A program made the position numbers and the translations under genes. Below are positions 1 through 7,627 of a stretch of 48,734 nucleotides of DNA, one piece after another. The stretch spans positions 56,299 through 105,032 of the forward strand of contig JAHDID010000017.1 of assembly GCA_020630975.1 (NCBI GenBank). Direction: 5' to 3'. The stretch is from Verrucomicrobiota bacterium. GTDB taxonomy: Bacteria; Verrucomicrobiota; Verrucomicrobiia; Verrucomicrobiales; DEV007. The notes under the pieces were generated by a model that had not been told where the DNA came from, made no database searches, and saw only the letters and a program-made list of their open reading frames with translations. Within the stretch, counting starts at the first letter, position 1, and each line of letters starts with the position of its first letter.

Positions 1-371
1 GCCACTGTGCGGCCCCAGTTGTAAGCCAGCAAGCTGCGCAGGGGCTTTTCATCGAAACCTTTGGTCAAAGCGCGGTGGGCGGGCTCGGCTCCGATAGCAG
101 TCAATGCCCAGGCTACTGCGATCCCTGCAGCAGCTAACCAGCGCCAAGCACTCGGGTCGACCCAGAGCAGCCAAGCTGCGATGCCGACCTGAGCAAACAT
201 CAGTGGGACCACGAAGAAACAGATCGCGGCCATGTAGCCGCGATGCCATTCCACAAAACGACTTCGGTCGATGTGACGAAAAGCTGGGTAAATGATGATC
301 TGAACCAGCCAGATCAAAACGCACATGGCGCTATCGATCGCTACTGCAGCTTCATCGATCCAAGGTATCAT
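1..371 (-). CDS. Small integral membrane protein, 3' end outside window (partial)
   Basis: The reading frame opens at an ATG at 371 and runs off the left edge after about 123 codons without a stop. The visible protein has three hydrophobic stretches (about residues 17-30, 46-70 and 78-92). They are followed by a polar segment with PAHRAL, KGFDEK and a terminal NWGRT. This arrangement (membrane helices, then P-x-H-R-x-L, GFD and NW-RT) resembles a family of small uncharacterised DUF1772-like membrane proteins; that family link is from memory. It lies 42 bp downstream of accA on the same strand and may be cotranscribed with it. No strong ribosome binding site is visible. Function unknown. Confidence 0.6.
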   Translation of the reverse strand, partial: MIPWIDEAAVAIDSAMCVLIWLVQIIIYPAFRHIDRSRFVEWHRGYMAAICFFVVPLMFAQVGIAAWLLWVDPSAWRWLAAAGIAVAWALTAIGAEPAHRALTKGFDEKPLRSLLAYNWGRTV

Positions 372-413
372 CAGAGAAATGATACGCTTGAACCGGTAAA
401 AGAGGGGCCGATT

Positions 414-1379
414 TTAAGCCTTCTCTTTGAACTCGCCAAACTTGCGGAATTTCTGGTAACGCTGATCTAGCAGCTCTCCCTGCTCGACTTTCTCCAGCTC
501 CATCAAGTGAGCGCGGACAGATGTCTTAAGAGCATTGGCAGCGCCCTGTGGATCGTGGTGAGCCCCACCGAGTGGCTCGGCGATCACCTCATCTACGATA
601 CCCATCTTGAAGAGCTCGTCCGCATTCAGTTTGAGCGCTTTTGCTGCCTCTTCCTTGTACTTGCGGTCTTTCCAGAGAATCGCTGCGCAGCCCTCAGGAC
701 TGATCACGGAGTAGTAGCTGTTCTCCATCATCAGCACGCGGTCTGCCACGCCGATACCTAGAGCCCCACCAGAGCCACCCTCGCCGATGACGACGGATAC
801 GATAGGCACGCTCAGAGACATCATCTCCTTCAGGTTGTATGCGATCGCTTCGGCGATATTGCGCTCCTCAGCACCGATGCCAGGATAGGCGCCCGGAGTG
901 TCGATAAAAGTCACCACTGGGGCTTTGAATTTTTCAGCCAGCTTCATCAGACGTAGCGCCTTGCGGTAGCCCTCTGGGTGAGCACTGCCGAAGTTGCGGC
1001 GTAGATTTTCCTTGGTGTCGCGACCTTTCTGATGTCCCATCACGACCACACGGCGGCCCTCGAGGTAGGCGAGACCACCAGGCATCGCCTCGTCGTCGCC
1101 GATGTGGCGATCGCCGTGCAGCTCAGTGAAGTCGTCGAATGCTTCCTGGATGTAGTCTAGCATGAACGGACGCTGTGGGTGTCTAGCGACTTCCACACGA
1201 TTCCAGGGGCTCATGTTCTGGTAAATTTCCTCTTTGGTCTTAGCGAGCTTATCCTCGATCTTTTTCACCTCGGGACCCATATCGATATCGCTGTCGGCTG
1301 CGCGATCTTTGAGGTCTGCCAGCTGACGCTGGAGGTTGGTGATGGGCTTTTCGAATTCCAATGGTTCCGCTATCGTCAT
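414..1379 (-). CDS. accA: Acetyl-CoA carboxylase carboxyltransferase subunit alpha
   Basis: With AccD, AccA transfers the carboxyl group from carboxybiotin to acetyl-CoA to make malonyl-CoA, the committed step of fatty acid synthesis. The 321-residue product has the usual AccA length and begins MTIAEPLEFEKP, a typical AccA N-terminus. It contains the oxyanion-hole region IGEGGSGGALGIG and the downstream SPEGCAAILWKD segment. The frame is open 20 codons further upstream, but that extension is unlike AccA, so the ATG at 1379 is chosen. The gene follows a LysM protein by 59 bp on the same strand. acpP, also a fatty acid synthesis gene, lies 1.7 kb upstream. Confidence 0.96.
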   Translation of the reverse strand: MTIAEPLEFEKPITNLQRQLADLKDRAADSDIDMGPEVKKIEDKLAKTKEEIYQNMSPWNRVEVARHPQRPFMLDYIQEAFDDFTELHGDRHIGDDEAMPGGLAYLEGRRVVVMGHQKGRDTKENLRRNFGSAHPEGYRKALRLMKLAEKFKAPVVTFIDTPGAYPGIGAEERNIAEAIAYNLKEMMSLSVPIVSVVIGEGGSGGALGIGVADRVLMMENSYYSVISPEGCAAILWKDRKYKEEAAKALKLNADELFKMGIVDEVIAEPLGGAHHDPQGAANALKTSVRAHLMELEKVEQGELLDQRYQKFRKFGEFKEKA

Positions 1380-1438
1380 ATTCCCGTGTTGGTTGTTGTG
1401 TGGTGGTGTTCTAAAGGGTTTTGCTACCCAGACATACA

Positions 1439-2299
1439 CTAATTTTTACTGGATACAACCTTCACAGTCGATCCAGTGCGCAAAATGGTGAACAGTTCTT
1501 CGAGATCGGCTTTGGTCACCATCACGCCCCAAGGCTTGGACTCTCCCTCGCCCAGCTCATCCTCGCGCAAGTAGGAGCGGATGAAGAGGCCGTTTCGCCC
1601 CGTGCGGATCCACTTGCGGCTGTCCATGTAGTTCGTATCGGTAAATTTGATCGCACGGCCATTGTGCCAAGCCACCTTCTCACTGATCGTGGTGGTCGCC
1701 GTGTTGGGAAATTGGTTGGGCAGATTGGTATCGAGGATCTTGTACTCCTTGATGAATTCTCCGTCCTCCGTCACCGTCAGCGTCAGATTATCCAGATCGA
1801 TCTCAGCGATGCAGTCGCACTTGTAGACGGTCAGGTCCTCATCTTTGTAGATGTAAGTGGTGGTCTTGGCATTCGCCCGCATGATGTAGTCGAATGTCGT
1901 CTCATACTTGCGAGCGATCGCGATCCAGTTGTCGCCCGGCTTCACCTTGTAGTCGGACTTTTTCGGCATCGGGATCTTCGACACGATCAGATCGAGATTC
2001 ACCTCGCCGAGCACGCGCTTGGCCTCTGGGATGGTGGGCGACTCTGGGTAGATCTCTAGCATATAGCGCAGTTCATTGCGGGCGCTGAGCAGCTCTCCCT
2101 CGCCGATGTAGGCGATCGCCTTGTCGTAGTGCTTCTTGCCCAGATCGGGCTTCTGCTCTGGCACTTTACTACTGGAGATCACGGACTCGACCTCTTTTTG
2201 AGGGAGCACGTACTTCTTATAAAAATAGGCTGCCCCCGCCACACCTGCGGTGAGGATCATCAGTGCGAACAGCGCAAACACTAGTTTTAGTCGAGCCAT
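1439..2299 (-). CDS. Membrane-anchored LysM protein with degenerate L,D-transpeptidase (YkuD) domain
   Basis: The 286-residue protein starts with an uncleaved-looking membrane segment (about residues 5-27). A short helical TPR-like stretch follows (about 53-103), then a LysM domain (about 116-160, with VKPGDNWIAIARKY). A C-terminal domain (about 163-283) has the strand pattern of YkuD L,D-transpeptidases, including ADLEELF and TGSTVKV at the end. The catalytic signature is absent: where YkuD enzymes have HG and S-x-G-C-x-R, this protein has GLFIRSY and KPWGVMVT, so both His and Cys are missing. I infer a non-catalytic peptidoglycan-binding or scaffold role facing the periplasm. accA lies 59 bp downstream. 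Confidence 0.75.
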   Translation of the reverse strand: MARLKLVFALFALMILTAGVAGAAYFYKKYVLPQKEVESVISSSKVPEQKPDLGKKHYDKAIAYIGEGELLSARNELRYMLEIYPESPTIPEAKRVLGEVNLDLIVSKIPMPKKSDYKVKPGDNWIAIARKYETTFDYIMRANAKTTTYIYKDEDLTVYKCDCIAEIDLDNLTLTVTEDGEFIKEYKILDTNLPNQFPNTATTTISEKVAWHNGRAIKFTDTNYMDSRKWIRTGRNGLFIRSYLREDELGEGESKPWGVMVTKADLEELFTILRTGSTVKVVSSKN

Positions 2300-2385
2300 A
2301 GTGGCAAAATCAAAAATCGTGGGGGCTATTCTAAAAACGTTGGGGCCCCTCCGAAACGGTTAGACCCTAGCATGGATTAGGGCAA

Positions 2386-2910
2386 TCACAAAAGTCCTCG
2401 TCTCTTGAAGTCGAACTCATTGATCTCATGAGACTTTTGGATCATATCCATGTTGAACTTCAGCAGCGAGATGTCCCAGGTATCGTCGACCCCGGCGATC
2501 ACGGCTCGGCTGGGGTTGCCCGAGCTGCGCACATCCTCCACCACACGATCGCACACCGCCTGCATCGAGTCGGTCACGATACTCTCGGAGAAATCCCGCA
2601 TCGCGAAGGTGAAACCATATTTTAGAAAGCTGAGATCCGAGGCATGGTCCTTGAACCACGCTGCAAAGGCGTCTGCGTGCTCGCCAAAGCCCTCAAACAT
2701 CAGATCGGCGTAGCCCTCTGGACGAATGATCGTCGGGCGCTCGGCACACATCTTACCCTCGCGGATGCGCACCTTATTCACATCATCCATCAGCTCGCTG
2801 ATCAGGGTGAACTCAAAATTCGTGGCTCCAAAGGTATCGATGCGGCGATCGGGAGTGTGGAGGACTTCGGAGTTTTCCAAAGCCCAGGAGATTTCATCGT
2901 ATGACAGCAT
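2386..2910 (-). CDS. Conserved-looking hypothetical protein, 174 aa
   Basis: I do not recognise this gene. The 174-residue product is acidic, with no signal peptide or membrane segment. It looks like a compact alpha/beta cytoplasmic protein (for example YADLMFEGFGEHADAFAAWF and AVIAGVDDTWDISLLKFNMDM). Coding character is good and the competing frames are shadows. It lies downstream of acpP on the same strand, but a strong terminator (3041-3074) and a triple 21-bp-spaced repeat (2949-3003) lie between them, so it is probably transcribed separately. A short hairpin (CCCTA/TAGGG arms, about 2361-2378) follows its stop. Function unknown. Confidence 0.7.
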   Translation of the reverse strand: MLSYDEISWALENSEVLHTPDRRIDTFGATNFEFTLISELMDDVNKVRIREGKMCAERPTIIRPEGYADLMFEGFGEHADAFAAWFKDHASDLSFLKYGFTFAMRDFSESIVTDSMQAVCDRVVEDVRSSGNPSRAVIAGVDDTWDISLLKFNMDMIQKSHEINEFDFKRRGLL

Positions 2911-2948
2911 AGGAGTGGATTAGATTTTCCAGAAAAATCCGGAAATTA

Positions 2949-3003
2949 AATAGGGTACAATAAAAATTCAATAGGGTACAATTCCGACTGAATAGGGTAC
3001 GAT
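2949..3003. repeat. Phased 13-bp repeat array, locus 1 (three copies, 21-bp pitch)
   Basis: The motif AATAGGGTACAAT occurs at 2949-2961, 2970-2982 and 2991-3003 (the last with one change, GTACGAT), exactly 21 bp apart. The 8-bp spacers differ, ending in TTC or CTG. The array lies between acpP's terminator and the start of the 174-aa gene at 2910. The same array occurs at 13160-13214 and 34366-34399. A 21-bp pitch equals two helical turns, which would place the copies on one DNA face. This suggests an operator for an oligomeric protein; a dispersed tandem repeat family is the alternative. Confidence 0.9.
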
Positions 3004-3018
3004 GCTAGAGACTAGCAT
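3002..3018. other. Perfect 7-bp stem-loop next to the repeat array
   Basis: ATGCTAG (3002-3008) and CTAGCAT (3012-3018) are perfect inverted arms around the loop AGA. The hairpin starts inside the last copy of the 21-bp-spaced repeat and lies between it and the acpP terminator. There is no T tract, so it may be a protein site rather than a terminator. Confidence 0.6.
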
Positions 3019-3040
3019 GGATAAAGAGCTCTGGAGTACT

Positions 3041-3074
3041 AAAAAAGCGCTCCCTGATGCCAGAGAACGCTTTT
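3041..3074 (-). terminator. Rho-independent terminator of acpP
   Basis: Read on the minus strand, the arms AAAAGCGTTCTCT and AGGGAGCGCTTTT pair along 13 bp (two G-U wobbles) around the loop GGCATC. The 3' arm runs straight into a six-T tract. It starts about 50 bp after the acpP stop codon. Confidence 0.85.
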
Positions 3075-3123
3075 GCAGTGATACCGGCGTGTCTGTCTAG
3101 AGACGACGCCGAGAGAGAGAGTC

Positions 3124-3363
3124 TTACTTCTTGCTCTCGATGTATTCGAGCACAGAGCCAACGCTAGTCAGCTTCTCGGCCTCTTCGTCTGGCACGCTGA
3201 TGCTGAACTCGTCCTCAAAAGCCATCACTAGCTCGACAGTGTCGAGAGAGTCAGCACCGAGGTCCTCGATGAACTTAGCCTCTGGAGTGACTTGATCCTC
3301 GGTGACACCGAGTTGATCTACGATGATGCTCTTTACCTTTTCTTCGATTGATGCGTCAGCCAT
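3124..3363 (-). CDS. acpP: Acyl carrier protein
   Basis: This small acidic cytoplasmic carrier holds growing acyl chains on a 4'-phosphopantetheine arm during fatty acid synthesis. The 79-residue product has the standard length. It carries the attachment motif [13 protein letters not shown] with the modified serine at residue 39, and the downstream [17 protein letters not shown] helix. The start ATG at 3363 gives the conserved short N-terminal helix ([15 protein letters not shown]). A strong terminator follows 50 bp after the stop, so the gene is either monocistronic or last in its transcript. No other fab gene is adjacent. Confidence 0.97.
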   Translation of the reverse strand: MADASIEEKVKSIIVDQLGVTEDQVTPEAKFIEDLGADSLDTVELVMAFEDEFSISVPDEEAEKLTSVGSVLEYIESKK

Positions 3364-3537
3364 GGTGTTTCTATCTAAAAAGATTAGTTAATAGTTCTTA
3401 ATCTAGGGCGCTTATCTACGGTTTGTTGTGCTCTCATGCAACGCTTAATTTCGAAAATTCTTTGGTTCTCCTAAGTTGATTTTGCCTTGTATTCGTATGG
3501 ATACTAGTTACGAGATAGCACTTCGTTTTCGGAAAGA

Positions 3538-4716
3538 ATGTCCTTTGTCACAGAACTCAATGCCATCGATGCCACAGGCGAGCTGTCTCCACGGCTGCGT
3601 CGCTTCGCGGATTTGGTGCAAACCAAGGCCCCAGGCGAGCTGGAGGCTATGGCCCAGCAAGCTACAGCGCTCACACGGCAGCACTTCGGCCGCACCATGC
3701 GACTTTTCGCGCCGATCTATGTGTCCAATGAGTGTGTGAACAACTGCACTTACTGTGGCTTCTCGCGAGACAATCCAATCCTGCGCACCACGCTGACGGT
3801 CGAGCAAGTCGTAGCCGAGGCCAAATATCTGGTGGCCGAAGGCTTTCGCAATATCCTGTTGGTAGCAGGCGAGCACCCAAAGTTCGTCTCCAGCGGCTAC
3901 CTAGAGGAGTGTATCGCTGCGCTGCGCGAGACTGTCCCTGGCATCTCGATCGAGGTCGGGCCGATGGAGCAGCCCGAGTACGAGCGTATGGTCACTGCCG
4001 GGAGCGAGGGCCTAGTGGTCTATCAAGAGACATACGACCGGGAAATGTACAAAAAGCTGCACACCGCGGGGCCGAAGAAGAATTTCGATTGGCGGATCGA
4101 TTGTCCTGAGCGCGGTTACCGTGGGGGCTTCCGCCGGATCGGCATCGGCATCCTGCTGGGGCTTACCGATTGGCGGGCCGATGCCCTGCGTCTCGCCGCA
4201 CACCTCGATTATTTGTATCGCACAGCGTGGCAGACCAGCTTCACCATCAGTCTGCCGCGTCTACGCCCTGCCGCTGGAGAGTACGAGCCAGAGCATTTCG
4301 TGACCGATGCCGAGTTTCTCCAGATCATGCTAGCCTTTCGCATCTGCTTCCCACAGGTCGGGATCGTGCTCAGCACCCGCGAGCCAGCCGCCCTGCGCGA
4401 TGCCCTTTTCCCGCTAGCCATCACCATGATCAGTGCCGGCAGCCACACCGAACCCGGCGGCTACACTGGCGAGGGCGCAGACGACATCCATCTGACCGTG
4501 CGTGGTCGTCGAGTCGAGCTAGAGGATGAAAAAGCTCCTACACCCACCTGCGGCTCTGTCTGCCAAAATGGCAACAACACCGATGCCGCCGGTCAGTTCC
4601 AGATAGCAGACGAGCGCCCTGCCCACGAGATCGCCAGCAAGCTAGAAGGCCTAGGCCTAGAGCCCGTCTGGAAAGACTGGGATGCCTCGATCCTATCAAC
4701 CACCACCTCCATCTAG
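3538..4716 (+). CDS. thiH: 2-iminoacetate synthase (radical SAM)
   Basis: ThiH cleaves tyrosine with S-adenosylmethionine chemistry to give dehydroglycine (2-iminoacetate) and p-cresol, feeding the thiazole ring of thiamine. The 392-residue product has the cluster motif CVNNCTYCGF (Cys66, Cys70, Cys73), the EVGPMEQPEY and VVYQETYDREMYKKLH segments, and the C-terminal VWKDWD. Compared with E. coli ThiH there is an insertion of roughly 30-40 residues after EPGGY (about 311-350) containing CGSVC (Cys338, Cys342). GGAAAG just precedes the ATG at 3538. thiS follows 24 bp downstream; thiG, normally beside these genes, is not in the window. Confidence 0.93.
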   Translation: MSFVTELNAIDATGELSPRLRRFADLVQTKAPGELEAMAQQATALTRQHFGRTMRLFAPIYVSNECVNNCTYCGFSRDNPILRTTLTVEQVVAEAKYLVAEGFRNILLVAGEHPKFVSSGYLEECIAALRETVPGISIEVGPMEQPEYERMVTAGSEGLVVYQETYDREMYKKLHTAGPKKNFDWRIDCPERGYRGGFRRIGIGILLGLTDWRADALRLAAHLDYLYRTAWQTSFTISLPRLRPAAGEYEPEHFVTDAEFLQIMLAFRICFPQVGIVLSTREPAALRDALFPLAITMISAGSHTEPGGYTGEGADDIHLTVRGRRVELEDEKAPTPTCGSVCQNGNNTDAAGQFQIADERPAHEIASKLEGLGLEPVWKDWDASILSTTTSI

Positions 4717-4740
4717 TAATCCACTATCCCGATCGAATCG

Positions 4741-4947
4741 ATGACTCTGACGATAAACGGCGAGACCCGCGAATTCCCCGAGGATGACCAACTGACAGTG
4801 ACTCAAGTCGTCGCCAAACTCGATCTCGGCCCCCAACCCGTGCTCGTAGAGCTCGACGGCTTGGCTTTGTATCCGAGAGACTTTGACAGCACGAAAGTGG
4901 CCGAGGGGGCTGTGCTGGAGATCATTCGCATGGTGGCAGGAGGATGA
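4741..4947 (+). CDS. thiS: Sulfur carrier protein ThiS
   Basis: ThiS is the ubiquitin-fold protein whose C-terminal glycine is converted to a thiocarboxylate that supplies sulfur for the thiamine thiazole. The 68-residue product has the family length and ends in the required Gly-Gly (residues 67-68). It carries TINGETREF near the start and VVAKLDLGPQPVLVELDG in the middle, as in ThiS proteins. It lies 24 bp after thiH, so the two are almost certainly one transcript. The gene order thiH-thiS without thiG between them differs from the common thiS-thiG-thiH order. Confidence 0.93.
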   Translation: MTLTINGETREFPEDDQLTVTQVVAKLDLGPQPVLVELDGLALYPRDFDSTKVAEGAVLEIIRMVAGG

Positions 4948-5023
4948 TTTTTCAGAGCCTCACGCTCAAGGAGGGGCTGCCTTCAGCTGCTCGGCAACCT
5001 TAGCCAAAGACTCAAGAACCCAG

Positions 5024-6343
5024 TTACCGCCACTCCGGCAGAGTATCATCAAGGATCTCCATCAGCACCTTCGATTCCTCGACGTCGAGATGAGCATAAG
5101 TCCGATCAAATCTCTCACCGCTGAGTATCTCATATAGCTGATGGTAAAATTCTTCCTTCGCCGCCCGAGGCATGCCCTGAAAAGCGCGAGAATAGATCAT
5201 CCAGCTGAGGCGGTAAGTGAGCAGACGGTCTTTCAGGTCGAGATCTTTTAGCGATTTGCCAGTCTTGCTGATTCGGCGGCTCTCGCGGAAGTCTTTTCGA
5301 TACTGGCCATGCCCAGCGACAGGCTCGCCGGCCAGTGGAGCCTCGTTGACGAAGGTGAAATACTGCAGCAATTTGCTGATGGCCTTATCAACAGCCTTAC
5401 GATCGTGTTTTTCGATCCAATCGAGCGCCTCGCGTGCTGAGGCTTGACCGATCTGGGCATCGTAGAAAGCCTGCCGCACGCGGTATTGCACTTCGTTGAT
5501 CGCGTATTGCGCTTTGATCTGGTGATCGTGAACCAGCATGGCGAGCACATCGCTACCCTCGACAGGAAGAATGTCTGGCTGGTAAAATACCGACAGATCG
5601 CGCGGCTGCAGCCCTGCGGTGAGGCGCCGCATCTCGATACCATGCTGCCCCCGCTCAGCCAAAGCATTACCCATATGCCCTAGCGATTCGATACCGCTAC
5701 CAGTGACCATCCAGCCGCCCCAGCGATCGCTATAGGGCACATCGTGCCCGACTTGCTCGAAGCTCTGCACCCGCCCCATGGCTCGACCATTTCTTAGTGG
5801 GTAGGTGGATTGGCTGAGTAACCCAGGGATAAAATTGCTGGCACTTCCGGCATGACAGCCCAGACACGAGCGAGAGCGTCGCAGCAAAAGATCCTCCGGC
5901 CGATCCAATGGCCGCTGAAAGTAGAACACGGGCCCAAGCTGCGAATCGATACTGGCGATCTCGATCCGGCCTTCTGGCATCCAGCCGAGGTAGACATCTT
6001 CATTGAAATACAGAGCACGTGGATTGTCAGAGGAAATGCCATTGGCCTGCAGACTGGTTTTGGTGAAGACGATAACCTGAGAAGAAAGGGGAATATCGAA
6101 CTCCTGTAGCAGACGAGTCACGAGATCCTTTCCCGGCGCTTCATCGATGATGGTCTCACCACGTTCCACCCGCTCCATGAAGGCGGTGACAGGGTCGTCC
6201 AGCTCAGCACCACGATAATCGTGAGGCTCGAGATCGTAGTCATTCCAGAACTGAGCGTGAGCCAGTGGAACCGACCAAAGAATCAGCAAAGCTAGGGCAC
6301 ATCTGTGAATTAATGTTCCTCTTGAGTATTTGCCTGTATTCAT
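5024..6343 (-). CDS. Exported protein with single c-type haem motif (CLGCH)
   Basis: The 439-residue product has a Sec signal (hydrophobic core ALALLILWSVPLAHAQ, cleavage near residue 31) and one haem-binding motif, CLGCH, at residues 160-164, just after RRSRS. The rest is unlike small cytochromes c. It contains a region with NGISSDNPRALYFNEDVYLGW (about 101-121) and a mostly helical C-terminal half, and resembles a large periplasmic cytochrome-like family of Verrucomicrobia and Planctomycetes; that family placement is from memory. It converges with thiS (76 bp gap) and diverges from the small membrane protein gene at 6400. Probably a periplasmic redox protein; substrate unknown. Confidence 0.7.
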   Translation of the reverse strand: MNTGKYSRGTLIHRCALALLILWSVPLAHAQFWNDYDLEPHDYRGAELDDPVTAFMERVERGETIIDEAPGKDLVTRLLQEFDIPLSSQVIVFTKTSLQANGISSDNPRALYFNEDVYLGWMPEGRIEIASIDSQLGPVFYFQRPLDRPEDLLLRRSRSCLGCHAGSASNFIPGLLSQSTYPLRNGRAMGRVQSFEQVGHDVPYSDRWGGWMVTGSGIESLGHMGNALAERGQHGIEMRRLTAGLQPRDLSVFYQPDILPVEGSDVLAMLVHDHQIKAQYAINEVQYRVRQAFYDAQIGQASAREALDWIEKHDRKAVDKAISKLLQYFTFVNEAPLAGEPVAGHGQYRKDFRESRRISKTGKSLKDLDLKDRLLTYRLSWMIYSRAFQGMPRAAKEEFYHQLYEILSGERFDRTYAHLDVEESKVLMEILDDTLPEWR

Positions 6344-6399
6344 CTCAATTATTGTTTACGCACGAAAGCAGGATTCCCAGCCTTAAATTAGCCCTCAAT

Positions 6400-6765
6400 A
6401 TGGAGACCATCTTTAACTACATTCCCAGTTTGTTTGCGGGTTGTGTACTATTGCTAATTGCAGCTCTTCCTACAGGGCTAGCCTACCAACTTACCGAGCG
6501 GCTTGCGCCTCTTTCTAAAGGAAAAGACAAACTGTTTAAAGCATGGTATACCAGTGGCATCACAGCCCTATTGACCGTGTGCGTCGCCTTTTTCATTCTC
6601 GTCAGCAGTCAGGCGATTGGCATATTGGGTATCAAAAATCCTCAAATTTTAATCCAGATATTCGCCATCCCCTTCTTTGCCTTATTTGTGCTTTCCGTTA
6701 TTAGCTTTCTGGGCACAGGATTATGGCTAGTCTTGAGGCTAGCCATCAGGAAGCCAACGCCCTAA
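6400..6765 (+). CDS. Small integral membrane protein, 121 aa
   Basis: The frame is open from 6265, but the upstream 45 codons overlap the divergent haem-protein gene. The ATG at 6400 gives a clean protein starting METIFNYIPSLFAG. It has three predicted membrane helices (about residues 8-28, 47-70 and 78-110) and a short basic C-terminus. Codon usage is more AT-rich than in the neighbours. I do not recognise the family. It converges with the PPK2 gene (8 bp between stops). Confidence 0.6.
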   Translation: METIFNYIPSLFAGCVLLLIAALPTGLAYQLTERLAPLSKGKDKLFKAWYTSGITALLTVCVAFFILVSSQAIGILGIKNPQILIQIFAIPFFALFVLSVISFLGTGLWLVLRLAIRKPTP

Positions 6766-6773
6766 TCCGTCGA

Positions 6774-7583
6774 CTAGTCCCCTACCACGATCTCGGATGG
6801 ATCGAAATCGACCTTGGGATACTGCATATCTAGACTCTTCAGCGCATCGATCACGATCTGAGCTACGATGAGATTGCGGTACCACTTGCGATCGGCAGGC
6901 ACGACATACCACGGGCATTGCTCGGTGGAGGTCTGAGCGATCACATCGCTGTACACATCCATGTAGGTGTCCCACAGCTTGCGGTCGGATAGATCCGCTG
7001 GGTTGAATTTCCAATGTTTGGCAGGATCGTCCAAGCGAGCCTGCAGGCGCTCTTTTTGCTCTTCCTTGGAGATATTGAGGAAGATTTTGATGATCTTCGT
7101 GCCTTCATCGGACAGCATTCTCTCGAAATCCATGACATGGCGGTAGCGATTGCGCCAGCGCTCCTCGGGATAGATCTCGCGCACACGCACGGCCACGATA
7201 TCCTCATAGTGGCTGCGATTGAAGACCACGGTCTCGCCATTTTCAGGGACCTGAGAGTGGATCCTCCAGAGGAAGTCGTGAGCTAGCTCGCGCTGGCTGG
7301 GGGCCTTGTAGGATGCCACTCGGATGCCCTGTGGCGACATGGATTGAAAGACATTGCGGATGGTGCCGTCTTTTCCACCCGTATCCATCGCCTGAAACAC
7401 GACTAGAAAACGATGCTTTTCCTCAGCATAGAGACGAGTCTGCAGCTCGTGGATCTCGTCTAGCATATCCTTGAGCAGTGCTTTGCCTTCTGACTTGTTG
7501 AGATCGGGAAACAGTGTCTCATCGCGAGTCGGCATATTTCTCAGGTGCATGTCGCTACCAGGTGAGATCAGAAAAGGGTGCAT
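6774..7583 (-). CDS. ppk2: Polyphosphate kinase 2 family protein
   Basis: PPK2 enzymes transfer phosphate between polyphosphate and nucleotides. The 269-residue product is a single-domain PPK2 with the Walker A-type loop MDTGGKDGTIRNV (GGKDG at 69-73), the Walker B-type FNRSHYEDI, the lid ERLQARLDDPAKHWKF and the WYVVPADRKWYRN segment. Single-domain enzymes of this kind mostly phosphorylate AMP/ADP or GDP; the subclass cannot be fixed by eye. Met12 and Met17 are alternative starts. A GGTT-rich stretch lies just upstream of the start. It converges with the small membrane protein gene and sits 44 bp after hemW on the same strand. Confidence 0.92.
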   Translation of the reverse strand: MHPFLISPGSDMHLRNMPTRDETLFPDLNKSEGKALLKDMLDEIHELQTRLYAEEKHRFLVVFQAMDTGGKDGTIRNVFQSMSPQGIRVASYKAPSQRELAHDFLWRIHSQVPENGETVVFNRSHYEDIVAVRVREIYPEERWRNRYRHVMDFERMLSDEGTKIIKIFLNISKEEQKERLQARLDDPAKHWKFNPADLSDRKLWDTYMDVYSDVIAQTSTEQCPWYVVPADRKWYRNLIVAQIVIDALKSLDMQYPKVDFDPSEIVVGD

Positions 7584-7627
7584 GGTCGGTCGATTAGTCG
7601 GTTGGTTGGTTGAAAATGAAGTGGTCC

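Noticed and set aside
1-324. 91-codon frame at 49-324 on the minus strand
   Set aside because: A different minus-strand frame from 371 to the left edge encodes a clear membrane protein over the same bases.
1421-2059. 212-codon plus-strand frame opposite the LysM protein gene
   Set aside because: No recognisable motifs; the minus-strand frame encodes LysM and YkuD-like domains.
2949-3003. CRISPR array
   Set aside because: Repeat units are 13 bp with 8-bp spacers and only two or three copies; no cas genes. Far too short for CRISPR.
3364-3537. TPP riboswitch upstream of thiH
   Set aside because: No CTGAGA-type conserved box was seen; a covariance search could still find a variant.
7584-7612. 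GGTT/GGTC tetranucleotide tract upstream of ppk2 as a phase-variable repeat
   Set aside because: Only about three uninterrupted units, too few for strand-slippage switching.
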